A DNA stretch of 64,000 nt from Exophiala sp. HKRS030 (Eukaryota > Ascomycota > Eurotiomycetes > Chaetothyriales > Herpotrichiellaceae). Shown in pieces: positions 1 through 12,822 of this stretch; within the stretch, counting starts at the first letter, position 1, and each line of letters starts with the position of its first letter. The stretch lies in NCBI GenBank assembly GCA_023897205.1, contig JAHWDD010000003.1, forward strand, positions 1,553,665 through 1,617,664. The letters are read 5' to 3'. The notes beneath the pieces were generated by a model. It saw only the letters and a list, made by a program, of their open reading frames with translations. It did not search any database and was not told the DNA's origin. Position numbers and translations under genes: made by a program.

Positions 1-1542
1 GCGCTCATCCCGCTTTTAACCAAAAGCGCGGTGGCTACGTTGCCACCCGTAACTACTTCTCAGCAAGCCTATCGTGTAATAGGACTTTTGAGGACAACCC
101 TTGCTTTGATCGATCCTGGGACTGCGTGCTCCATGCCTCGTAATACTGGGAAGGATTATACAAGTGTTTTGACCCTGGCGCCAGTAATCTGGGCTCCTCG
201 GTAACATTGCGCTATCAGCGCTACCAGCTTCATCACAATCCGGATGAGCTTCCGATGAGGCGCGTTAGTCAATGGACACCTCGCTATATTCCACCATCTT
301 TCTGGCTCTCAATTGCAGGTCCTGAGAAATATCGCGGCGAATTGCATCCATCACCCACCCATGTCCTATCTAGGCGAGCGGGTTGCGGAACAACTCGCCT
401 CGAAATCCACACGTCTGTGAAACAGAGTTAATATTGGTTTCAACCGAATTCTCGGCTGCGAGTTACTACAGGAATAAAATTCACAGTTTCTTTTTGGGTT
501 TCGAGGGGACCGGAAGGACATCAATCATTCGAAGACAGTTTACGGAGTACAGATCCATTCGTCTGGGTGTCATTTGGTTGCACAAAAGACTCTCTCAAGA
601 TGATTTGGAAGCGACGAGTACCTGACAGTGGCAATTTGGCTGTCGAGGTACCTGAGAGTGACTTGACACGTTCCAATTGTTCTGTTTTGTCGCTTTGTCG
701 CAACAGATTGGCTCTTTCTGGGGAGCATCTGCAAGCCATGGCCACGGGGCATTCGGCACGTTGACTACCTGACATTCGATCCGACAATGGTATGAATATC
801 CCGTGTCCTCATCCCTGTGTCCTGAGGTGCTGGCTCATGGCACCAGTTCAAAAGTACTCCCAAACTCGGTAGGCACCTGCACCACTGACATTCGTTCATG
901 TTCTCAGGGAGAGAGAGACACGCACACCAAGACGACGATGCTACTGATTTCCTTTTTCGGACGTGGGAAGTCTTCTGGCATCAACTGACGCCGAGTTTCT
1001 CTTTGTCATCCGGTATTACTCCCTTGACGATCGCAAATTCAGCATCTCGCCGTGGGCGTAAATGGCTACTGGCGCACAAGCAACCCTCCCTGGGTTGCGT
1101 GCGAAAGAGACTCGCGTACTGACTGACATTGCACACAACCACGATCAAGCATGGGGACAAGCATCCAACCTGCCCTGCAAGGTTCCAGAACTTGATCAGA
1201 TACGGTTCTGGTGCTCCTGGAAATCATCTCGTCGTTCACGATACTTGGTCTGAAATGGTTAGATGGCCATGACCGAGAGAACTTACTTGGGCCATATCAT
1301 CTACTATCGGGGCCACCATTGACACAAGTTCTTACTGCGTCCACATCAGGGCTAGACTAGACCTTGTAGACAGTGGCCAGGCATACACAAGACACGTTTC
1401 ATACGAAGGGCATCGGCAATCTTTTTTCACATTGCTATCACTCATGGTAGGCCTCCTCCATGATCAATACCTCGATACCCCTTTCTTCGTATTCCGCCAT
1501 AGTCGTCGTCGCCGTTGAGCAACACACCGCGGTCCATCGACT
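1..1542. other. gene-free left edge
   Basis: No reading frame here is long, and none shows a recognisable domain or a convincing splice chain; stops are frequent in all six frames. A TACGGAGTA motif lies at 541-549. A weak imperfect repeat (GAGTACCTGACAGTG near 616 and GAGGTACCTGAGAGTG near 646) is visible. The right part probably holds the 3' UTR of the ING-type gene that ends at 1543 on the minus strand. Confidence 0.5.
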
Positions 1543-4039
1543 TTATTTGATTCCCCTCCCTACGAGTCCATTGCTATTCTCGCCCTTGTGAAGCTTCTTT
1601 CTGTCACCTGGACAGAACCATTTCACGGTTCGTGGTGGAAGCTCCACTAGACTTACACACTCCATATGAAACCATTGTCCAAAGTCGCACTACACATCCA
1701 ACGTTAGCGTATAAGTCCTGCAAGTCCGATTGGTGATGTAGGATGAAACGTACCTTTTCGTCCAGCTCGCAGCATATCATTTCTCCCCAACTCACATCGC
1801 CACAAACACAGTACCGCTCTTCGTCCGGATCAATAATCTCCTGTCTCCCGTCGGTGTCGATTCGGATCTGTGGCACCGTCTCCGTTGTCGTCGCCGCCGC
1901 CGCTTTGGGCGTAGTCTTCTGATGCGAGTGCTTGCCTGGTTTGGTTTTGCGTTTGCTGACACTAACGGCGGCGCCACCATCCTGACTGGACTGCATCACC
2001 GTGCCCGGTGCGTCGCGCTTACTGCGACGGCTGGCGGCGGTGGATTTCGGGGAAGCTTCCACGGCAGGCGTCTTACGTCCTGCCACGGACGGTGTCATGC
2101 TGGCACGGTGACTCGACCTCGCGGGTTGTTGCGGTTCAACAGACGCGGCTGTTGATCGACGAGAGGGCGGTCGTGAAGGAATCGGAGGCGTCGATTCGGT
2201 TTTCGGGGCTACTGATGTCCGCTGCACGCTTGCGGCGCGTGTTGTTGGAGCTGGTGTTGGTGTATTGGACCGTGCTGCAGCGGGTGTTGAGACAGTCAGT
2301 TTTAGGGGGATTTTGATGGTTCCTGCGCTTGGCGCCGGGGCTGGACCTTGGATTGGCACTTCCACTGGCACTGGACTAGGAGCATCTGCCCTTGTAGCTG
2401 GACCCGGAGTTTCACTGTTTGCTGTTGTAATAGCAGAGGCCTGAGGACTTGTCGCTAAAGGAGACGGTTTTGGCACTGTCTTTTGCTTTTTCCTTGCCGC
2501 ATCTGGCTCTGCTGATGGTGAAAGAGATGATGTAGGCGTGTGTTCCGCCTTTCTCTTCTTGGACGTCTTCTCGACCACCTTCTGCGCCGGACTAGCTACA
2601 CGGCTCCCGCTAGGCGTGGTTGTACTTCGATTTAACGATGCAAGCGCAGATGCAAACGGGGCAGTAAATAAATTTCTGATCTTGCTCCCCATGTCTCCCA
2701 GTCTTCGAGCTGCAAGTTCAGCTTCCTGGGCAGCCAATGCAGCTTGCGAACGTGCCGGGTCTGGTCTCTTTTCCTTCCTCGACTCCGACTTTCTGGCCGT
2801 CCTGGGCTTCGGAGCCTGCGTCTGAGTCGGAGTAGCTGCTGTACTAGAGGTGAGGACAATGTCTTGCGTTTCGTCGTTTGCTTCACCGACAATATTGCTG
2901 AGCTTCTCATTTTTCTCTGGCTCTTCCTTCTTTTCCACCGTCGTTTCCACCGTCGTTTCCACCGTCGTTTCCACCGTGTTTGCCACGATATCATCCTTCT
3001 CAGGACTCTGCAAAGTGTCTGGAAGTGATCTCTCGGTGCTATCGAGGTCATAGAACACCGTCCCATTGGCCTCAGCCTCAGCTTTGGCTCGATAGTAGTT
3101 TTCCCAGCCTCTCCCACGTTCAGCTAATTCACGTCGGATCATGATCTCACTTGGCTCCCAGACGTTATTTTTCTTCATTCTCTTCCTGAGTTTATACAAC
3201 TCGAATTCCGTCAAATGTGTCCAAGGCCGGTATTTACTGCCAATAGGTGCGTCTTCAGGAGGGGGGGTAGGCTTGTGAAACGGTTCAGTCACTTCTCGGG
3301 TGACTCGAGGCGGCGCATCCTCCCGTCGTTTCGTCTTCTCTTTCTGCTGCGACGGCGGAGCTGGTGCTTTCGGTTGTTTGAGCTTAAGAACGGGACGCGG
3401 AGGCGACGGCGGAGGGGACTCCCAGTCGGAGACCTCGGTGCTTGCAATGGGGGAATCTGGGTCATAAGGTGGCATTACCTCGCCAGGGACCGTTACCCGC
3501 CGACCGCGAGGCCTCTTGAGTATTGCTGATGCAACCGCATTGCCACGTGGAGGGTGCAATGTTAAGCGTGTGCTATTTTCGAGCTTTCGTCCGCTTCTCG
3601 AGCGTTTGACGTGGGGTGAAGTCGGCGGCGGAGGAGTAGGATCGCGAGACGGGGGTTTCGGGATAGCATTCAATTTGGCAAGAATGCTCTTTAATCTGTT
3701 TTGGTGCCGATCTACAACATCGTAAAGCCGACAGGCCTCCGCATAGGCTGATTCTCGAGCGTTGAGAGCATAGTCAAGATGTGAAGAGATCTGAGCACGC
3801 AGTTCTTGAGGATCTGGGCGTTCGTTGGGCGGGAGTGAGGGCTGAGAGGCATATAACCTCGTCAGATCGTTTAAAGAAGAGGTGTTGGTGAGGTATGTCT
3901 CGTCGAGGCCGCGAATCAAGGTGAAAGATCGAATGAGGTCCGCAGGAAGATATTCTGTATAATCCAGAAAGTCGGTGACGGCGGCCTGCGCATCAGGGTC
4001 CACAGAGCCATCGCGCTCAAGATCCGCCATTGTCACCAT
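1543..4039 (-). CDS. ING-family PHD-finger chromatin protein
   Basis: Probable subunit of a histone acetyltransferase or deacetylase complex that reads methylated histone H3 in the nucleus. Two exons: 4039-1754 and 1689-1543, with a 64-bp intron (minus-strand GTACGT...TGTAG) that interrupts the PHD finger; the splice is phase 0 and gives 810 aa. An ING N-terminal helical region lies at about residues 20-70 (DFLDYTEYLP, then LIRGLDETYL). The long middle is low complexity, rich in Pro, Ser, Thr and basic residues. The C-terminal PHD runs about residues 743-790 (YCVCGDVSWGEMICC, then WFHMEC). The final CxxC pair reads CPGD, so the last zinc ligand position is Asp. The tail GLVGRGIK is basic. A (VETT)n repeat lies in the middle. 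It is much longer than yeast Yng1/Yng2/Pho23. ING membership is secure from both domains; the exact complex is not. Confidence 0.9.
2933..2978. repeat. 12-bp tandem repeat in the ING gene
   Basis: About four near-identical copies of TTTCCACCGTCG lie head to tail on the plus strand. In the gene on the minus strand they encode a repeated Val-Glu-Thr-Thr unit. The repeat keeps frame, so copy-number change would not break the protein. Confidence 0.85.
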
Positions 4040-4589
4040 CGAGGCGAACTGTTATCGTCGCAGACGCATAGGTTGGGCAACGTAAATGAGGCTGGCGGCT
4101 ATGCTTGCGGTGCCTGAGTTCGTGGCTAATGTCGCGCAGGGCATACGTTGAACTATTCCTCACATCGGGATAGGAAGGGAACAACGTACAGTACTCAGAT
4201 GATGAAATGCCGCTGATGATGTGTTTTCACATCTTGCGACTTCAAGTGGACGCGACTGCGACTTTCCATGCGCGGTGGTTCAAAGGCGGTCAAAAACGGC
4301 AGAATATATGCGCCGCATCACGTGACAGCCACGTACATTTCGTGAATGGGTACCAACATTCACTCCCAGTTCACACGAATTGAAATCATTCAACAGGAAA
4401 TATTAAGTCTTGACTGTCATCCTTGCAGATCTTCTCAAAGATACCACTATTTCATGATCATTTGCATATCCGTACTTCACGCTCCATCCTCAGACCGACC
4501 TTTACCAAAACAAGAACATATCCAGCAAACCCCACTACCGCCTGGGCCGCTACCTCTCTAACTCTCTGCCATTGGCTCGCTTCATCGTT
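4040..4589. promoter_or_regulatory. divergent promoter region, ING gene and DEDD exonuclease gene
   Basis: The 550 bp between two divergent start codons must hold both promoters and 5' UTRs. The half next to the plus-strand gene has C-rich and CA-rich leader-like sequence. No specific binding site is claimed. Confidence 0.5.
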
Positions 4590-6804
4590 ATGAGTACCTC
4601 ACCTCAGAGTCGTCTCGACAGGCTGTTTGCCGGAAAGCCTTTACCAACTCCTCCAGTCCCAGGCGAACTTCATTTCTCCGAGAAGGAACTCAAAGAGATC
4701 AGCCAAAAACCCTGTCAGACACCTGCAGCAGAACAATGTCCGCAAAACGTCCCTACTCTCCCAACATCTCAGCCTACTCCAGCAGCAGATGTCTGGAGTA
4801 GTTCTGAGGATGAGGATGATTATGTGGCTGCCTTCAAATCGAAACCATCTATGAAGGCGCAAAATCAGCAGCCCACAAAGGAGTCTGAGCATGTCTCTAC
4901 CATAGCCAAGTCATCGGGTGCCTCCATTTACAAGAGCAGCAATCCCTCGATGCTTGAGCCAGCAGCTCATGATAATGTCAAGAGTGTCCTAGACTCCAAT
5001 GAGCAACAAGGAAAGGTTACCGGAGAGTTTTGCCAATTTTTTCTTACTGCTAAGTTTCCATACAAGTACATGAATGATGGTGATGACAAAGTTTCCAAAC
5101 GTTTCTTCGCCGCGAACAAATTCTACAACCGCGACTGGGACATGTGAGTGTTAGCAATCATCGCTTGCTTTTTCTATGATTTCTTCATCAGCCTTGCAGG
5201 TCCTAACTATTTGTCTCAGCTATTATGTTCATCCACCCGTCAGTCTGAGCTCAAAACCAATCATTCTTCTTCCATTTGCCCAGGTGCAAAAACTCATCAC
5301 CGAGATCGGCGAGGCCTTTAAGATCGAAGTCTCAGTACCAGATTTTCCCTTTACCCTCAAGTTTTTCGATGATAACACCCCTCAACCGCAATTTCTCGGA
5401 ACCTCTAAGTCAAGAGACCAATTTACAAACTTACAGAACTCAATCGAAATGCCTTCCGAGAGCCATGGTGAATGCCCTGCGAAAGCATCATTGTGTGAGA
5501 AACAGCAATTATCAGCTTTCAGGAAAAAGTGTCAAGATGCGCTTGCTGCCAACAAAAAGTCCGGAGGCAAAAGCACCACAAGCAAGAAGAAAGAGGATGA
5601 TCGGCTGCTATCCGTTCGTGACTTTAACGCACAGCTGAGAAGACTGCAACGATACTTTGGGCTACGTGCGAAATCGTCCAAGTCCCCACATCCTGATGTA
5701 CACTCGTCCTGGACATCAGAGCAGGAAGTACATCAGGTTCAGCAGGATAAAATAGTCATGGGCCATCTGAAAGTTGGTGACGTTGCACCTTACGCGTTTG
5801 AGAAAGAGCCGGTCTTCGTCTCAGTTGACATTGAGTCATACGAAAGAGCTCACGAGCTAATCACCGAAGTCGGCATAAGCACCCTTGATACACTTGATCT
5901 TATCGATACTCCCCCGGGAGAAAACGGCAAGAACTGGATCAACTGTATTCGCTCACGCCATTTCAGAATTAGAGACCATGCACACCTGGTCAACCGTGAT
6001 TTCTGTGTGGGTAACCCAGATGCATTTCAATTTGGTCGGTCGGAATGGATTACACTCCAACAAGCTCCTACTGAGGTCGACAACTGTTTCAAGTGGCCAT
6101 TCTCTGTACAGTTCAAGCATGTGGGGCTTGAGGACCCCTGGAGAACGTCAGATACTACGAGCACCAGTTCCAAGTCACCACAAGCTAGGGATGGAAAGCC
6201 TGTTGTTGCAGATGATTCCGTGGATGCTGGCCAGGACCCACAACTCCTCCAGCGAGGTCCGAAACATCGCAATGTCATCCTTGTGGGACATGATATTCGT
6301 AGTGACCTTCAATATCTTCGAGTTCTGGGAAGCAAGATTTTCAAGCCGTCGCGTGGTACTTATCCTGTTGCAGCGATGGAGGCGGTGAACGATGGCAGCG
6401 ATATTGTTCAAACTCTGTCTTCTATCGTTGAGGCTCTCGATACTGCGCCTCTGTACAAGGCCTTCAAGAGTGAGAGTCAACCTCGCAACCTTGGGTCCAT
6501 AGCATCCAATCTGGGCTTGCAATGCTTCTTTTTGCACAACGGAGGCAACGATGCTAGGTATACTTTGGAAGCTTTGGTCGCCCTGGCAATCCAGGCACGA
6601 TTGTTGGAAGATACGAAAACTTCTGGTAAAAAGGGCGATGGTATTCCTGCGGATCAAGCTTTGAGCAGTACATCAGATTGGTCGGGTGGACTTAGACTGG
6701 ACGATTCTGACGACGTGAGTGCAATGACAGAGCGATTGGACCCCAAGAACTTGGTCGAGGAAGAAAACGGAAAGGAGGAAGAAGAAGAAGAATGGGAGTT
6801 GTGA
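4590..6804 (+). CDS. Gfd2/YDR514C-like DEDD 3'-5' exonuclease-domain protein
   Basis: Member of the fungal Gfd2/YDR514C family with a ribonuclease-H-like (DEDD) exonuclease fold; the substrate is unknown to me. The first ATG at 4590 starts the frame. Two exons: 4590-5143 and 5220-6804, with a 76-bp intron (GTGAGT...CTCAG, branch-like CTAAC), giving 712 aa. The splice rebuilds the family signature around WD-I-YYVHPP followed by KPIILLPFAQVQKL. Candidate metal ligands are Asp388 and Glu390 (VDIES), Asp543 (GHDIRSDL) and Asp629 (GGNDARYTL). The N-terminal third (residues 1-150) is disordered and polar, and the C-terminus is very acidic (poly-Glu before EWEL). A later acceptor at 5283 fits the sequence but breaks the reading frame with this donor, so it was not used. 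Gfd2 in yeast is linked to mRNA export; transfer of that role here is inference. Confidence 0.88.
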
Positions 6805-7293
6805 AGACGTAACAACACTTGAGTATTGCTCGGTTTGCTGCAATAACGAATCATGACTTGACGATCGATTGATGGTGACGACTACTTCAGCATAGAGCTG
6901 GATTTCCCTATGGTGTGTATTGTGAGATTAAATCGAGGGTGGTTGTCAACGCGAGGCCATGGGTCCCAATGGGCTAGAGTCTTGTATGTGGCCTTGAGTT
7001 GACCATGAATAGCAAGTCTCGTTACGAAGGCACTTTGATGCGCTGTTATATTCTATCCCAGGCTAAATAATGAGCGTCGCTTTCATTCCAAGCTCTTGTC
7101 TATCTGGTCGTCAAAACGAATTCGTTTTAATGCTAGATTCTTCTCCTTTTTTTTTACCAGAGAACCAAGAAACCCCAAAAATCTGACCCCCTGAAGCAAT
7201 ATCATTCCAACCACCACACTGCCACTACTGGTCTGTGACGCGATCCCCTGATCTTTTGTTTTTCCTTTTTTGGATCATTTTGGATATCATGTT
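6805..7293. other. intergenic, convergent 3' ends
   Basis: This stretch separates two convergent genes. It holds T-rich tracts (around 7145-7160) that may serve as 3' end signals, and nothing else that I can identify. Confidence 0.5.
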
Positions 7294-9091
7294 TCAGTTC
7301 TTCTCCATGGTAGGTGTGATAGCAGCAGTAGGGACCGAATGGGTTTTTGTTTCCGTGACCTGTAACATCGTGGTCATCGTCTGTTTGACTACCACCGTCG
7401 TCGTCGTTTCTAGGTCATCTTGACCCGCCGAAGTCGAAACCAAACGCAAATTTGGGTCGGCGGTGGCTGTTGGTTTCATGGAATCGGTAGACGGGGTGTG
7501 TGACACGGCCTCTACGAACCACGTCTTGGTAGTGGGTGTAGACATGGCTATGGTCACGGTACTGTCAACTGCTGCTGCTGTTGATGTGACTGACGTCGAC
7601 TCGCCAATCCTACTACGTACGATGCTCGAGTCTGTAACTACAGACGTCATGGTGAGAATCGTACTGAGTGATAATGTTGTTGTCGTCCTGATCGTTCCCG
7701 ACGTGATGGCCGCGAGCTGTATCAAGAACAAAACAAATTAGCCATGGTCAATAAGTATCAGAGGCAAAAAAGAGAGCTTTAATAACACGAACATCCTGAT
7801 CGGGACGACGGCTTACCCCTTCAAAAGTGACGAGTTTACTTTCTGTTGTCGTCCTGGTCGTACTGGTAACACTCCACCTCTCACTGCTAGTCATACATTC
7901 TGTCGTCGATCCCGTCGTGAATGGAAAACAATTCTCAACTCTAACTAGAGTGGGTATGGGAGCCGCAGACGAAGAAGGTACCATCGTTGTCGCCACTGCT
8001 GCTCCCGCTGCCGTTGCCGTCGATGCCGGCGATGCCGCTGCTGATGCGACCACCAAATCATACCAATGAGCCGCATAAAATGCCGTTGGATCTGTAAAGG
8101 TCGCCGTCCAGGCTGAGGTTGAGGTCGTAGCTTCACCACCATCCACCGATTCAATGCCCGTCTCTGAGGCATCCCTATTTCCTGCTTCTTCTTCTTCTTC
8201 TTCGTCGTCGGGGGCGCCAATCGTCACTGTTGTTGAACACCGACCACCACCACCACCACTCAACCTCTCACTCGAAAATGTCACCCATTGATCACAATCG
8301 GTGATTTGGACTGGGAGCATACCTCCACCGGGGTTGACGATCGTACTACACAACTGAGTCGTCAGGGGAGAATAAACAGTTTGACAACCTGATGGGTCTA
8401 GTATGATTCTAGCCATATCATTCGAAGCCGAAGCCGTAGCCGAAGCTGAAGCACTTGCGGCGGCAGGATCAGGGGTTGAGATCGAGATCGAGGTCGAGCT
8501 CGTCGTCATCTTTCTTCCCCTCCTAACAACGGCAGAAGAACTCGTACTCAGAAACACAGTCGTCTTCCCACCTGGCAAAGTGGCTGTAGCGTTGACCTGT
8601 AAAGGAACGTAGTCCGTCACCGCGTTGTTTACCTCGTTCGCAATCTCCGTGACACTCGTATTCGAGGCCGGAGCCATGGTGAACAAAGGAGGACCTTCGG
8701 CACCACCACCAGGACATAATGTAGCCACCGGTACTTGAATCACCGTCGTCGGAAACACATAAGACCACCCTACGGCGTCGGTCCCGTTGGCCCCACCAGA
8801 GGCGGCAGCAGCAACCGCCACAGTATATTTCGGGACGACCGGCGAGTTCGATGCCACGACAGTGGTGGACATTGTGCCCGCGGGAGGTGGAGGCGTGGGA
8901 ATCGGAAACACCTGTGGGCTCGACGGCGGGCTTTGTTGTCCTCCTCCGTAATGACCATCTGGCCCAACCTGTCGAGGCAGTAGGCGACGGTTGGGATGGT
9001 TATGAGACTTTCCGTCGTGTCTGAATGCACCGACAGATGATGTTAGAAGCACCGCAACGACGGCGATACTACTCAAAAGGTTGATATGCAT
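7294..9091 (-). CDS. secreted Ser/Thr-rich mucin-like protein
   Basis: Predicted extracellular or cell-wall protein of unknown function. Exons 9091-7817 and 7716-7294 join across a 100-bp intron (GTAAGC...ATACAG, phase 0), giving 565 aa. I chose the ATG at 9091 because it places a signal peptide at the very start (MHINLLSSIAVVAVLLTSSVGA, residues 1-22 in two parts: a short polar start, then a hydrophobic core). Upstream in-frame codons to 9142 would bury it. An Arg-Arg pair at residues 35-36 and the following LLPRQ suggest propeptide processing by a Kex2-type protease. Most of the rest is Ser, Thr, Ala and Val with short acidic (poly-Glu) and Gly stretches, as expected for heavy O-glycosylation. 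Cys residues are few and scattered. No GPI signal is seen at the C-terminus, so the anchor, if any, is unknown. Confidence 0.75.
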
Positions 9092-9822
9092 TGTTTTCGG
9101 GTGCGACGTGACCAGGACGGGTGAAAAGGCGAAGCTCAACACATTTGAGAAAATCCTCGCCAGCGAAGATTCGTGACCCCCAGGGACAAAAGAAAAAAGA
9201 CAGATAACAAGAAACTGAATGGCAGGAAAGTTGTGGCTTGCATAGCACTCTTGTACATTTCTTTACATCTTTTGATCCAGCCCCTCATGGACTCTGTCTA
9301 GCTGGAATGTCGGGAATTTTTGGTGTGCGCGTGGTTTGGAACAGGTATGTGGGATGTGTCACAAGCCCCTTGAACAAAAGAAAACTACCAGCAGCTAGAG
9401 AAGCCGCCCTCCCTAGATCTGAATTCTGTTCCAAGCATTGTGCCGCCGCACACTCTCAAACCCACAGTCAACCGGACTTCGAGAATTATACTTCGATACA
9501 CATGGAGCGCGACTTATGCCGAAATAGGTATTGCGGACTGTCACTCGTGAAGAGCTCCAGCATTCGAAATTCTGTCATTCTTCACATCTGCACACCTTGC
9601 AGCAGACGTCTCGGTGGTTCATGTTATTGGCAGGCGGAGGTGAGGAAACCCTTGCTTTGAGGTTTGCCGGAATTAGCCACACCATGTTGCAAAGGGTAGA
9701 TCATCTGCTCTGCATCGCACAATACGTCAATTTTGGAGGCAAGGATCGTAATATCCAAAATTTGTCGCTGGTTGTTTGCCTTTATCTGAAGAAAGATCGG
9801 GAGAATAGTTGTGAGTAAATCC
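9092..9822. other. intergenic
   Basis: Upstream region of the secreted Ser/Thr-rich gene on one side and 3' flank of the Zn2Cys6 factor on the other. Frames on the plus strand are open for up to about 140 codons but show no domain, no start context and no splice chain that I would accept. Confidence 0.45.
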
Positions 9823-12822
9823 CTAACTGTACCCAGGACCACCTCCTTGACTGCTCTGACCACCACTTTGAAAATTTTGCTGCCGAGGGTCATGATAAGC
9901 GTTGTTCATATACTCCATTCCTGAACCACTTCCCTGAGGAAACTGCATCGCCTGTCCTTGGAGTTCCGCTGGGAAATATTGGTCAAATGCCATCATTGGA
10001 TCGTACATGGAAAATGCCTGCGAGGTCGGCAGCTGAGGCAGCGTCTGAGGCATCGAAGAGTACATTGACGGCAAATTCGGAGCAGTAGTAAACATGTCGC
10101 CAGGTCCGCCGCCATAAGGGTAGTCCGACATCAAGGCATCTTGCATTGATGTTTCCGACTTCCCAGGTGGCCGCTGTGGAACGTCGTCAGCATTCCGACC
10201 AACTTTCTTTGCAGAAGCTTGAAGCATCGGAAAACAGATTGCCCAAGCTCGTTTCGCCGAAGGACTATCCTCGCCGAGAGCGTGGAGCCAGCGAATACCT
10301 TTCTTGCTTGCTTCCAGAATTGCGTCGACCTCCTCAGGCATGTGATTGGAGCGAAATGTTATTTCGAGCATCAGCACTGATGTACACTGTACGAGCCAGT
10401 GCAGAATACCCCACCATGGCCCAACTCTCAAGAGGCCAACAGCGTTTGGTTCGTCTGGTATCATAGCCAGCAATTCCATGGCGGCCCTTACACACGAAGC
10501 TGCAGAGTTGCGGTTGAACTCCATCGACTTGTTGGACTGGTCTGGGATCTTGCGATCTAGACGGCAGAGGCATGGACGGTGAATAGTCATCTTGGCACCG
10601 TAGTACACGAAGCCTAGATCCAAGCGGTGTTCGTAAGACCCACGCTCACGTTGCTTGCGGCGAAAGGCAAAGGCCTGAGGGAGCTTCCTATACCATCGCT
10701 CGAGTTGATCGTCGAGATCTCCTATTTTTGCCTGTATGTCTGACCAGGTACCAGTGACGGACGTAGGGTTGTAGAGGCGGTGGAAGATATCCTGGGATAG
10801 CCGGCTCAATTGTACAAGATGGAGAAAGTAGAGAGAGTTGTTCAGGGGAACATCCTTTGCCCATTCGAGATCTCCTTGGCCGGTGGACATTGATGGAGAT
10901 CGCGAATTCATCTTGGTCTGAGAGCGAGAACGGTCTGTGGACGGGGTTGAATTCGAGCCGGTAGGGGTTTGGGGGTTTGAGGAAGGAGCGCGATCGCCCT
11001 GCTGACTCTCTTTGCTCAGCAATTTCGCGCCGTCCTCAGTCTCAAATTGCTCCTCTTCCAGAGGAATGGGGAGAGGTGTCGTACAATGGTCATCGAGGAC
11101 GCAGTTGACTCTCCCCGTCATGTTACAAAGAAGGTGCTCTAAGCAGTACAACGCCCACCAGACACGATATCGAATTTCCTTGAGAGGATCTCCGAGGTTG
11201 GCACTATCATTCCGTAGATTCATGCCGAGTGAGGTAGCAGCTCGAATAGCCACACCAGTGAGAAGCCAGGCTCTGTTTCAATTAGTTACCATCTAGACCA
11301 AATTTGAAGGATGCCTACCTATTTACATGGCCAGCACATAACAAATAAAATGACATCAAACTGAGAACCTGAATTTGTTGGAGATCAGGGTGCTGAAACA
11401 ACGTTTCGGAATTCATCGTGAGCAGACGTGCTCGAGTGAAGTAGATGAGATGATCACGCTCGTCACCTTGCCAGTCCGCCTTGACAAGATGAGAATACCT
11501 CGCGCCAATGGCGAAGATCATGTTGATAATAGCAAGCCATTTCTCAGGCGGTCTTTGTACAGTGCCACTGATGAACTTTCGGAACTGGGACCCTAGATTG
11601 ATTTTGCCTACGACTGGGAAGGTCGAATGCACTCGGCTGATATATGCATTGAACAGCTGATGAGCCGCCTCGGGAGTCGGCATTTCGTAGGGGTCCACAG
11701 CTTCAAATGTGAAGATAGAAGTGTCGTCGAGGTGATAGTTGTAGTCGTTGATAGCATAGCTGTTGTCAGCTTCGGCCAGCGGAACTTGCACATCTTTTGG
11801 TGGGCGCATAGAGGAGGAGGATGTGATCGAAGACTGCGCCAACTTCCGCTGTCGCTCGTCACCCAGAGCGTTCGCTGGCTGCTCCCCCAATGAGTTTTCT
11901 TCTCGCAGACGTTGCAACCAGGTGACTTCCGAGTTCTTTCCCATGTAGCCAGTGGCCCTAGCTTGTTCGCGGGTAAAATCTTCTTCGGTTCTATCGAGCG
12001 CCCCGGTCGAGCCGGCCCCGGCTGATACTTCAGATTCAGCGCCTGATCGGGAATCCTCTCTCTCAATGCTCGGAATGGCAGAAGGCGTTCCCAAAGTTCC
12101 AGGGTCTGTTGCAGTATCTTCGTTGTCGTAGGCCCCCTGCGCAGTTTTCAGTCATACTGACGAGAAACAGGTCTGGCCGGAATCTTACCCTATCTAGAGA
12201 TGAGCGAATCAATTTCGCATCCGCCTCGGGGACTCTACTCATAAGGTCTTTCAGAAGCTTTTCATAGTCGGCCACTTTCTCGGTCATGGTGCCAAATTGT
12301 CTGTTCCTCGGTCAGCCCAAAATCTCCATCAAATGCGAAAGTCTCCAAATACTTTCTGACTCTGTCTCTTTTGCCATCTGCGTAGAAACAGGCTATTTTG
12401 AAATCTTGACAATGTCTGCAGACCGGTCGCTCGCCGCTACATTTTGTCTTCCTATGGCGGCAGGGTTCACAGGCATGATTAACTCGATGCCTTCCGCCCT
12501 GCCGGTTGCCCTCCTCGCCGACAGCATCAATAGACCTCTTAAGTCTTGGTATGGCAACCTTTCCTGCATTGGTAGAGGATTCACCAGCCGCGGATCTGGG
12601 AGATTGAGGAACCCGAAAGGAGCCGGCTTGCGCAGTCGTACTCGGAGTCTGGGAAGTAGAGGAGGGTGGCGCTGGAGGATTGGCCGACTCGATTGAGCGT
12701 GTAGGAATCTGGGAGTGTAACGAAGGACTTGCGCGATCTAGCGTAGGCTGTGGTCGCGCAGCACCACCGCCACCACTCCTACCACCATCAGCAGCAGTAG
12801 ACTGATGCTGCTGTTCCGACAT
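9823..12822 (-). CDS. Zn2Cys6 transcription factor with fungal-specific TF domain
   Basis: Nuclear DNA-binding regulator of unknown targets. Four exons: 12822-12353, 12300-12189, 12136-11319 and 11272-9823. Introns are 52, 52 and 46 bp with GTATTT, GTAAGA and GTAGGC donors; the model is 949 aa. The binuclear zinc cluster is at residues 118-145 with exact C-x2-C-x6-C-x6-C-x2-C-x6-C spacing. It is followed by a basic linker (GKRDRVRK) and a likely dimerisation coil (MTEKVADYEKLLKDL), which only becomes continuous after removal of intron 1. The fungal_trans domain spans the middle, with HVNRAWLLTGVAIRAATSLG rebuilt by intron 3 and then RYRVWWALYCLEHLL. The C-terminal tail is rich in Met, Gln, Gly and Pro. 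The N-terminal 110 residues are low complexity. I cannot name an orthologue. Confidence 0.9.

Noticed and set aside
2008..3117. Several frames of 90-160 codons within the ING gene, on both strands
   Set aside because: Low-complexity shadows of the Pro/Ser/Thr/Lys-rich middle of the ING-type protein.
5200..5283. Alternative acceptors at 5199 and 5283 for the intron of the DEDD exonuclease gene
   Set aside because: With the GTGAGT donor at 5144 they break the frame; the acceptor at 5219 keeps it and restores the conserved YYVHPP segment.
9238..9818. Plus-strand frames of 140 and 95 codons between two minus-strand genes
   Set aside because: Overlapping frames without domain or good start context, in promoter and 3' flank sequence.
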